DNA of 22,058 bases, taken from the NCBI GenBank assembly GCA_943704425.1, contig CALSCP010002497.1, positions 201,735 to 223,792 on the forward strand. Direction: 5' to 3'. Below the pieces are notes generated by a model. The model ran no database searches, was not told the DNA's origin, and worked only from the letters and a program-made list of their open reading frames with translations. Both the position numbers and the translations under genes were made by a program. Positions 1 through 9,083 of this stretch are shown here, piece after piece. Source of the DNA: Ministeria vibrans ATCC 50519. Taxonomy: Eukaryota > Opisthokonta > Filasterea. How positions within the stretch are numbered: position 1 is the stretch's first letter; each line of letters begins with the position of its first letter.

Positions 1-24
1 AAAAAAAAAAAAAAAAAAAAAAAA
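1..24. repeat. poly(A) tract at window edge
   Basis: An uninterrupted run of A followed by AT-rich sequence to about position 119. It lies in what is probably an intron of the leftmost gene, because a splice-donor-like GTACGT is seen on the minus strand at 133-128. No gene is visible here. Confidence 0.8.
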
Positions 25-119
25 GATAAAAATTAATCATGTGTTATGAGTATTATAAGACGTATTAATCCATGGGTGGGTGTAATAATTATTAATATTT
101 ATTATTATTAATTATTTTG

Positions 120-1907
120 TTAAAACAACGTACCAACGATGATCCAGAGCGTCGGATTATTTTCACTTTGAGTGGACAACGACGGTGTCACAAGCACCGT
201 CACAAGTGACGGGAGAGTAGCGGGTGTGATTGACGAAACGGTGGTGTTTACGCCAGGTGTGACAAAAGGCGGCTGAGCGCCTACCGTCACAACGGTGGTG
301 TTTGCCGACGAGACCCACGGTGACGAGCTGTAGTACACACCGCCACCGCCGCTCACGTCAATGTCCCCAAGTGGAAACTCAAAATACACCGTGGCACTCA
401 CGAGAAGCGCCACCCCAACGGGCTCTAATCTGTACACGTGAGCGCCTAACGCTCGTCCGACCGGCAGCGAGTCAAAAGGCGTCGAAAGATCACTGGTACC
501 AACGCTCACATCACACTCGGTAATGGTAATATTGGTGGAAGTGACGAATGCTCCGGCGGGAAAGACAATGTGAAAGTCTGATGCGGGTGTGAGGGAAAGC
601 ACCAGTCCGGTGGGAGGAACCAGCGCTTGCACGCTTGCTCCCTGACACACATCATCGAGTGTTTGCGCGCGCGTTACGTTGACCGACACAGACACAATGC
701 CAACATGCTGCGCAGGATCGCTTGCAATAATGGTCAGTCCAACGACACCCTCGCTGAGTGGGATAAACGTGAGGCGGTACTCATTTGCCGCGCCCGTTTC
801 CGTCGCGTTGATGGCGGTCGTCTCGACAATGGCATCGTCGTTACCAAACGCATTCAGCACCACACCGTTCAGAACCGTCTCCGGCGCCTCCACGAGAACC
901 ACCAAGAACACAACGCTGTAGGGCACGTTGACAACCGCCTCGATTTCAAGAGGTAGCTGTTCGAAGCGAAGCGTGTCACTTGTCTGCAGCGCTGCAGTGG
1001 TCGACGCAGTCGCGGCAGCAAATGAGGAGGCCGCATCGGCGGCAGTGGGGGTGGCAACCAAACTTGATTCTTGCAGTAGGGCCACTCCCGTTGTCTCCAT
1101 TGGAGCAGACACCGTCGAAAAGATATTTTCGTCAGGCACGGCAGTGGTCGCCGTCTCGGCTGCCTGAGTTGAAAAGAGGTTTTCCCCGCTTGTTGCAGTC
1201 GAGCTCGCAGGTAGCGATGTCGCCTCCTCCGCCATTTGGGTCGAGAAGATGTTCTCCTCAGGGAAGGCTGTCACAGTTGCTCCCAGTGCGGCAGTCGATA
1301 ACTCCATCAGCGGCACAGCGGTCGTCTCCGCAAAAGCCGCCGTCGTTGTCGCCTCTGCAATGCAAAACAATAATAATTATGATGTTACTTCTCACGAAAA
1401 AAAAAGAAAGCCCAAACTGTTTGTCCACCGCACATTCACAACCACTTTTGTGGGTGTGCATACAGCAACACCAAAAAGAACCTTTTTTTTTCATACGCTC
1501 TGAAAAATGAACTTACCGAGACAGCATGTCGTAAAGTAGCCCTGAGTCGTTGTCGAGCCCCCCTGGTCGTCGCTCACGGTGAAATTGAACACTCCCACGC
1601 CAGGCTTGACGGGAGTCAGTACGACGTGACGCACGAAGCTGCCGACAACAAAGAGCCTTTCTTGAGGAAGCACATCGGGCGTCAGAGTGACCGCGGTCGA
1701 GACGAGGTCAAATATAGGCGTCACATCGCTGTCGATGAAGACGCGGAACGAACGCTGAAGACCAATGGCCATGCCAACCTCGTTGATGACAGGAGACGGT
1801 AGGATTACGGGCGGAGCCGCTTCGCTCATACTGAACAGCAGCGTCAATGTCGCAAAAGCGAGCTGAAGCTTGGCAAGCCGTCTCCTCATCTCAATGATGT
1901 TACACAC
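120..1907 (-). CDS. Secreted-type / type I membrane adhesin-like protein, 3' part outside the window
   Basis: Two exons are visible: 1907-1517 and 1354-134. The intron 1516-1355 has a GTAAGT donor and a TTGCAG acceptor, and phase 1 is kept. A start at Met7 (1889) gives MRRRLAKLQLAF followed by a hydrophobic stretch ending SEAAP, a good signal peptide; ATG at 1907 is the alternative. A beta-rich domain follows (about residues 30-125, ending in a cadherin/Ig-like 'FNFTVSDDQGG' strand). Next come a Ser/Thr/Ala-rich stalk with three degenerate ENxFST repeats, a second beta domain, and a segment with 'VFPAGAFVTSTNITI' recalling ZU5-like sandwiches. At least six N-glycosylation sequons are present. 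The reading frame reaches a stop at 120-122 just after LWIIV. A phase-1 GTACGT at 133-128 suggests that LWIIV begins a transmembrane helix continued in an exon to the left. I infer a cell-surface protein; the family is not identified. Confidence 0.6.
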
Positions 1908-2789
1908 AGAAAACGAAGGAAAAAAAAACGCGTCCCCTCCCCTTCACACTCGCGCACAACCTCGTCGATTACGCTTCAGAAAGAGACCAAAGGGAGAGCG
2001 CGTGAAGAACGTTCAAAGTACGAATAACAAAAAGTTTGTCTTTGAATCTTAAGTGTTTTTGTGCAAACAATTAGTCTCGTCGTCACGAAAAAAAAATCTT
2101 GCAGAGCACTCAAAACTCATCCTTTGCTCAAACGACCAAAATAACCAAATTCCCACTTACCATTTTTTGTATTCATCGCGAGTTTACCCAGGCTCTTACA
2201 TCGACTTCTGCGTCCAAGTGACAAAGTATCATTCTCTGGTACGTGTCGCGGTCGGTTTTCGCGAAACAGCAAATACCAAAAAGAAAAAAAAAAAAAAAAT
2301 CCGAGAGAAACCGAAACGCTGGTTTAAAGGGGGAATCGGCATTGAAATGGGTACAGGGGGTGTTCTGTACTGTGTAAAAGCAGCAAGTGCTCTCAAACGA
2401 GCTCTGTGGCCGTTTCGTTCGTTTCCGAATGGTCTTCTTTTTTGACATTCTCATCTTCTCATACTGAAAACGACAAGAGCAGCGGGACAATGCTCATTCC
2501 ACCTCAACAGTCACACCCAATAGTGGCTCTGTAACTCACTTCCAACACACCGCCGTCTATCAGTTCCCGCACAATCCCCAGACAGTTTTTTTTTTAAAAA
2601 AAACGATAAAAAACGATAAAAAAGAACGACCTCTCAAGGGCAAAATTGCCAGCAAGACTTGGCTGGGACGAACGCACGGCGTCACTTGGTTGCTTGTCTA
2701 ACGTGCCTTCCGTCTATTTGGTGCAGGAGTATTTCGTTGGACGAAACTCGACAAGAAACGTATATTTGTGCAGAGCACTTTGCCAAACG
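1908..2789. promoter_or_regulatory. Divergent intergenic region between the membrane-protein gene and the PH-FERM gene
   Basis: About 880 bp separate two head-to-head genes, so promoters and 5'UTRs of both should lie here. It contains A-tracts (for example 2280-2300), a T/A block at 2587-2630 with a twice-repeated ACGATAAAAA, and no convincing coding sequence. The open frames present are AT- or lysine/phenylalanine-rich and begin at non-ATG codons or cross homopolymers. I see no clear TATA element. Confidence 0.5.
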
Positions 2790-5700
2790 ATGAGCAACAA
2801 AGGGAGAAAGCACAGCACAGACCGGCCCATTTCGGTACGGATACATGACACACAAGGGGCGTTGCTGCGAGGGGATTGACAAGGCGCTGGTGGCTGTGCG
2901 TTGGGACGGGCGACGGCTTGTTAATGTGTTTTTGTCATAGGTGCTTGACCGGACGACCCTGTCGACGTCAGTGGGACGCCCAACGCCTCTGTCGCCCACG
3001 ACAGGTCTGCGCAAGGCAGCGGGGCCCAGTGGACGGCCCAAGTCGATGATGACGAGCGCTCATGGTGAGTCGGTGACTGCAGCGGATGTCGTTGTCGACA
3101 AGATGACTGGCGAGATCAACATTGCACCTTCGGATCTGGACAACCCCGAGCGTGTGGGGTTTCTTCATGTCAACACGCCCGCTCTCAAGAGTGGAGACAG
3201 ACGGTCGAGAATTACCACAGCCTTTGCCATTGAGTGGAAAACTCGCTACTGCGTCCTCAAGGCCAACCTTTTGTACATGTTTGCCAGTCCCAAGGTAATT
3301 AATTACCTGAAGCGATGATGATACTTGAACATTCATTGTCCACGGAAAAGTTTTTTAATGTGTCTTCGTCCTCACTGGTCTTCAGTAATAGTAATAATTT
3401 TCAATTTATCTAATCTTTTTTTCTTCGTCATGTTAGGAAACGTCGGCGATTGCTGTGTTCAACTTGAGCGGCTACAACATTATCGAAGAGACCAAGACGG
3501 ACGCGGAGGGCAGCAAGAGGGTGAAGCGATGGAAGTTTCACATGCGACACGACACGGAGCTTAATTGCGAGCTGGCCGTTGACTCACGCGATGAGTTGAA
3601 GCAGTGGGTGGAGAAACTCAGCGAGGCAACCTTACACACGCCTATCCCTTCGGGAATCACTGACCCATCAGGTAGAAAAGCGAAGCAGAAGTAAGGGCAA
3701 AAACGCTAATCTCTTGTTTTTGTTTGTGTGTTGTTTCAGTGGAGGCTGTGCGAAGCACGGTGGCGAAGAAGAGCACCATCAAGTCAGGTCGTCGTGCAAA
3801 CCCGGTGCACTTTAGTCGACCCAAGAGCGCCATCATTTATGCGCTGTCCGAGGATGAGGTCAAGAAGGCGTACACTGACAAGGTGCAATCGTCGGGTGTG
3901 AAAAAGGACGAACGACTCGGTCTCATCAACCTGCTCGACAAGAAAGTTCTGCGCACGACCATCACAGTAAGCATTAAGAATTGTTTTTCATTTATATTAT
4001 GTTTTTACTTTCACTTCGAAAAAAAAAGATAAAGAAAAAAACAAATCATTCACACAATATTTTAGAGTAAAACAACATGTCGCAATCTGTTGGACAACAT
4101 GTGCAAGCATGTGGGCACCGACGAAATGTTCTACTTTGGACTGGAGTACCAGGACTCGAAGGAAGAGTGGGCCTTTATGGAGCTTGACGACCGAGTCATG
4201 TCGCTCAAGCACCACAGCCAGACGCCCATTGTCATCAATCTGACCGTGCGTCTTGTGCCTATCAACCTTGACACAGTGATTCAGTTTGCGACGATCCACC
4301 AACTCTACTTGTACAGCAAGCGGCAGTTTATGAGTGGTGACCTGCTCTTTCCTGCCGAGACGGCTATTCTCCTGGCCTCCTTTATGCTGCAGGCGGAGCT
4401 TGGCCAGTACAACGAGGTACGCCACACGATGCGTCGTCTGCGGGACTATCAGCTGCTACCCGACGAGGTGGTGGAGCAGTACGAACTGCCGCCCAACGTT
4501 AACCGTACCAACTTCTGGACGGAGCGCATCATTCACCTTTTCAGCAAGCACGGCCCGCTCAGCAAGCCCAAGGCCCAGATGGCCTACCTCAAAATTATGG
4601 CAGAACATTCCCAGTTTGGCATTGTCTACTTCGACATTCAGGTAAAAAGAAAACCCTAACCCCTATTTTGTTTCGTCCATTGGAGTGTAGTGTGGAAACC
4701 CGAACTCGAAATTTTTATTTGAATGACAATCATGTTTGTTTTGTGTAGAACAAGCGCGGGACACCGCTGCTGCTGGGAATGCATCCGTTGTATGTGAATG
4801 TGTACCGACCAGACAACAAGGAGGAGCCACTGGTGAACTTCCAGTGGTCCGAGGTGCGCACGATGAGCGTCGACATGGACAAGTTTATCATCAAGCTCAA
4901 GGACCCCAAGGTGGCCGACTTTACGGCGTACACGAACCGCAACACGTCGTCGCAGCGCATCATTGCGCAGGCGATGCTTTGCCACAAGGGCTATCTTATC
5001 AGCAAGCACAACCCCATGCTGGTGGACAAGACAATGGGCAGTCAGATCAAGGCAGCGGCGCAAAAGGCCAAGGAAGAACGTGTGGTTGTGAAGCAGGCGA
5101 TTGTTGAGGAGAAGAAGCGCTTTGACGTGCAAATCCAGTCAGACCGCAAGGAACACGCTGTCGTGCTTGCCAAGCAGATTGAGCAGGAGCGGGCGGTGCA
5201 ACAGGAGCTTGCGAAAGAGCAGGAGGTGCTTGATCAGGAGGCGGCGTCGCGTCGTCAAAAGGCCGAGGACCGTGTCAAGGCAGTGCGCATCGCGCAGGAG
5301 CGTGCCGAAGCCGAGGCGCAGGCCGCCGTGGTGGCTGCCCAAGAGGAGTCGGCGCGTGCCAAAGAACTGGCGGCCGCGTCGGAGCGCACCGCTATTGAAG
5401 AGGCAGCCGCCGCCAAGGCCATGGCCGAGGAACTGACAGCAACTCGCCAGGAGCTCGAGGCAGCCGAGGAGCGACGTCTGGCGGCGGAGGCGGCCGCTGC
5501 GAGCGCTGCTGCAGAAGCTGCTACTGCGGCGGCAGCCGTTGCCGCGGCCGAGGCCGAGAAAAAGCGTCAGGAGCAAGAGATGGCGGCAGCCGAAGAGGCG
5601 GAGAAGCAGCGTCTTGCTGACGAGGCGCTGCTGCTCGAGGAGGAAAAGCGACTGGCGCAAGAGCGCAGCGAGGAGCAGGCAGCGCGCGTGCAAGAGTTGG

Positions 5701-6193
5701 AAGAAAAGCACGAAGCCGTAGAAGAACACCTGCAAGTGGCAGCACTCGAAGAACAGGCAGTCGAGCGCAGCGGCAGTGGCGAAGGTTCTACTGGCGAAGG
5801 CTCTACTGGCGGTGGCTCTACTGGCGGTGGCTACGTGCCTGTGACACGCGTGTATCATCGCGAACAGGAGTCAACGGCGAGACGCGGCTCGGATGCTTAC
5901 AAGTACGACGTGGACAAGCTGCGCGACCAGATGAAGGTTATGGAGAAGGAGAAGAAGGAGCGTTTTAAGAAGGGCTCTCAGCGTTGGTACCAGCAGGTAA
6001 GATGATTGTGGCGTTTTTTTTTTGTTGTTGTCCTTGCTGACACTCTGCTCTGTTTGTCTTGTCTTTGTCTGGATAGGCGTCTGTCTCCGAGCGCATCAAG
6101 TACTACGAAGAGTTGGCGCATGAGCGCAGGCCCTCCGATTGGGAGAAGGACACGAACCTCAAGGGTGACATGGCACACTACCCCAAGATTTAA
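2790..6193 (+). CDS. PH-FERM-coiled-coil protein (ERM-like membrane-cytoskeleton linker), 933 aa
   Basis: Seven exons: 2790-2834, 2941-3294, 3437-3671, 3740-3966, 4066-4641, 4749-5996, 6077-6193. All introns (68-142 nt) are GT-AG and keep phase. The first in-frame ATG (2790, A at -3) begins MSNKGRKH. A PH domain spans about residues 86-200, with a long beta1-beta2 insertion and the C-terminal helix 'ELKQWVEKLSEA'. A FERM region follows at about 260-565: 'TTCRNLLDNMCKHVG' opening, F2 helices around 'AILLASFMLQAELGQY', and the F3 lobe around 'GIVYFDIQNKRGTPLLLG' to 'RIIAQAMLCHKGY'. Residues 580-810 form a long Ala/Glu/Arg/Lys coiled coil. A GS linker encoded by 15-nt repeats (about 820-840) leads into a charged C-terminus ending MAHYPKI. 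FERM proteins tie phosphoinositides and membrane receptors to actin. This order (PH before FERM, helical tail) differs from kindlin, where PH is inside F2, and from ezrin, which lacks PH. The actin-binding ERM C-terminus is not recognisable, so the partner is unknown. Confidence 0.88.
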
Positions 6194-6334
6194 TTAGAAA
6201 AAATGCGAAACACACAGACTGTGAGAGGGAGAGGGAGAGAGGTTTTATTTTTTATTTTCTGTTCAAAGATATGAACGTGTGAACGAGTGAAATGCATTGA
6301 CTACAATCCTATTCTATTAGTGAAAAAAAATGGT

Positions 6335-8263
6335 TTATTTTTTCTTGAAGAAGGACATGAACGAGGCGGCTTCCTTCTTGGTGGCCGTGCCGGATACTTT
6401 CTTGGAGATGGGTTTCTTGGGGACGGGATCCTTTGGCTTAGAAGCAGCAGTAGCAGTGGTAGTGGTGGACAACGGTGGTGCGCGCGTGGCGGCAGGGGGA
6501 GCAGTTGCAGCAATGTCGTCGTTGTCCGACTCCGACTCCCACACAATCTCAGTGACCATGTACCCTTCGTCGTTGGTGTAAGTCTTCTTGACTCGTCTAC
6601 GTTTGCGTGCGTGCACTGCCGGACGTGGCTGTGCAGCAGGAGGCATGTCTACGTACAAATTGCAACAACAACAAAAAATAAAATCAGAAAAGTCAGTCAC
6701 ATCATCAGAGAGATCAAAAAGATCGTCATTCATCAGAGCATCATCATCATCATAATAAAAATAAAATAATATCATAATAATACCGTCGTCCTCGTCGCTG
6801 ATGTGATTGTTATTGAGCACACCCGCCTCCAGTGCTGCGGTGTTGTCCTCCTCTTCGCTTGAAAAAATTCCACGCTCCTCTTCGTCTTCGTCGACGCGAC
6901 TTCTACAGAGAAAAAAGTGCGCTTTAGAGATGAGACTGAAAAAAAATGAAAAAAAAATGCGCGCGTACCGCTTGACGGCCTTTTTCTTGTCTTTGCCGTC
7001 GCTCTTCTTCTTCTTCTTCTTTGATTCCTTTTGCTTCTTTGCCGATGTTTCAACCACAGGCACGGCCTTTGGCTTGGAAACCGCCGCGACGGACGACGCT
7101 GGGGTCTCGACACGGACCTTCTTGGTTGGTGACCGGCCCTCTTCAAAGATGCCCGGGTCGCCATCGTTGTCCGAGTCTGAGTCCACCACTCGCTTCGTCT
7201 TCTTCTTTACTGCCGTCTCTCGCTCTGAATCTTCCTCCTTCTCCGCCTGTGCCGCTTCCTTGACTGCTGCTACTGCTGCGGCCTTCTCAGCACTCTTTTG
7301 AAACATACCCTCCAGTTTCCCTGCACCCCCTTTGCTGCTCTTGGGGGTCACATTTGCCTTGAGCGTGGTCGTGGCGGGACCCTTGCCTTTGCTGGACGGA
7401 TTAGTGGTGGCAGCCGCTCCAAAGAAGGATCCTTCAGGCTTCTTTTTCGCTGCTGTAGTGGATGCGGCTGATGCTGAGGCTGATACTGCGGCTGCCTTGG
7501 AAGAAGTGGTCTTGATTGTCTTGGCGGCTGTCGCAGCGAAATTGGCCGGCTCTGCGCCGGCGTTGGATAGCGCTCTCTTGGGTGCCGACTTCGCCTCGTC
7601 GCATCGAACCATCCACTGTGATAATTTGTCCAAACCCGCTGACGTTGCCTCCACATCCGCCGAAAAGACACTTGTCACAAGTCCCTAATCAAACGAAAAA
7701 CAAAACATTGGAATTGGTCGCAGGACATTCGTCGATACCTTGGGCGATGCGGCTTGAGACAAGACCTCTGGTGCTGCTTGAACGCTGTACACATGTACAG
7801 CAGAGAGCTTATCGAAGGCAGCAAGCGTGTCTACAGAGGAGGAGGAGGAGAGCGTGAGAAGAGTGCGATCACTGCGACACGACGCAAACACGCACCGTCG
7901 AGCCTATCGCCGGGCACAAGCGCCATTGTCGACTTGCGCGTTGCCTTGTGGAGCCCTGAGACAAAGTACGTCACGGTGACGGGCGTGCCGCCACCGGCTC
8001 TTCTCTCCTCCACGAACTGAAACAGAATCCTGAAGACAAAACGAAGACAAAAAAAAACGTCAGTCGAAAAGACATTCGCGAGCGCTAGCGAGACACGGCA
8101 CTGCCTCAGATAGTGGGCAGTAGCAGAAGCATTTTGTTGGGGTGGCGTACTCCTTGGCTTGGGCGCAGGACACGCCGTGGTCGACACACACTCGCTTGTA
8201 CGTGAGAACTTGGTGATCGTCGTCAACGGCCGACGCCAGCTGCGACTGAATTGCGGTCACCAT
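6335..8263 (-). CDS. POLD3: DNA polymerase delta subunit 3 (POLD3 / Cdc27 / Pol32-like), 495 aa
   Basis: Six exons: 8263-8151, 8029-7896, 7830-7739, 7684-6969, 6902-6784, 6648-6335. Introns are 121, 65, 54, 66 and 135 nt. The N-terminal winged-helix part is well conserved: 'QVLTYKRVCVDHGVSCAQAK', then 'EILFQFVEERR', 'VTVTYFVSG', 'DKLSAVHVYSVQ'. The middle is a lysine/alanine-rich disordered linker. The C-terminus has the family signature 'KTYTNDEGYMVTEIVWESES' and ends 'AASFMSFFKKK', a PCNA-interacting (PIP) motif with FF at 491-492 but Ala replacing the usual Gln. The subunit links Pol delta to PCNA and supports processive lagging-strand synthesis and break-induced replication in the nucleus. 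The start at 8263 aligns with the usual length before the first helix. A C-rich acceptor-like tract ends at 8278, so the 5'UTR is probably spliced. The gene converges on the PH-FERM gene with 141 bp between stop codons. Confidence 0.9.
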
Positions 8264-8552
8264 TGCGCACCACACGTCTGGGGGGAGGGGGGGTGGGGGC
8301 TCGCCTCAAGATAAAAGGGCCACGCGGCGAGAGAAAGAAACGTGTGAACACAGAAACGATTTTTTGATTGACGCGCCAAAACAACAACTTACTCTCGAGA
8401 TCAAATGAATAAAACATACTTTCACTAGTTCACTTTTTTTCGCGAGTGCATCCAGCTCCGATCGCTGACTCCGCTGTCGATTCGTGGGCTGACTGTGTCG
8501 AGGCATCTTTTTCCGCACACATACATTGAGTCGTTGACGTAGAGAACCGATC
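8264..8552. promoter_or_regulatory. Shared head-to-head promoter of POLD3 and the TPP1-like gene
   Basis: 289 bp separate the two start codons. On the minus strand a pyrimidine tract ends in CAG at 8280-8278, and good donors sit at 8392 (GTAAGT) and upstream (GTATGT, next to 8418), implying a spliced POLD3 leader. A minus-strand ATG at 8506 opens about 38 codons (MPRHSQPTNRQ...). After splicing to 8277 this frame would end in a TGA overlapping the POLD3 ATG (ATGGTGA), making it an upstream ORF. An alternative acceptor inside exon 1 (after ATTCAG) would instead fuse it in frame to POLD3. No TATA box was recognised. Confidence 0.5.
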
Positions 8553-8872
8553 ATGGCTGCGATCTATGCCAAAGGGACTCCGTGGCTGTACGACTTGGCA
8601 TCCGTCAAACGAACGCAGCCACGCACAGGCTATGTTCAGATCAGACAGGTAGGGCCCCATATCCATGTGTGTGGCGTGAAGCCAACCCCCCTCCCTCCCC
8701 CGTTTGATGAGTAGCCAGTCGAAGAGGACAATCCGAACCGTCTTGCCTTCCCGGACTGTGTTCTCGTCGACATTGCCGATCCCATCCATCACGTCCGTGC
8801 TGCACTCTCTAGGGACGCTGTTCAATCCATCTTGAATGCCAGGTACGACTTTTGCGGGCCTTTCTTTTCTCA

Positions 8873-8910
<38 letters not shown>

Positions 8911-8991
8911 TGAACTGTCTCTCTCTCTCTTGAACTCTCTCTCTCTCTCTTGAACTCTTGAACTCTTGAACTCTTGAACTCTTGAACTCTT

Positions 8992-9083
<92 letters not shown>

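Noticed and set aside
302-1510. Plus-strand open frames opposite the surface-protein gene
   Set aside because: Unstructured Arg/His/Ser-rich translations; the minus frame has a signal peptide, sequons and a phase-consistent intron.
2053-2490. Open frames in the divergent spacer 1908-2789
   Set aside because: They cross A/T homopolymers, have no recognisable domain and no splice continuity with neighbours.
7831-7895. Apparent frameshift in POLD3 at a (CCT)n tract
   Set aside because: A 65-nt GT-AG intron (GTGCGT ... CTCTGTAG) joins both frames in phase and restores the family alignment (GDRLD to DTLAAFDKLSAVHVYS).
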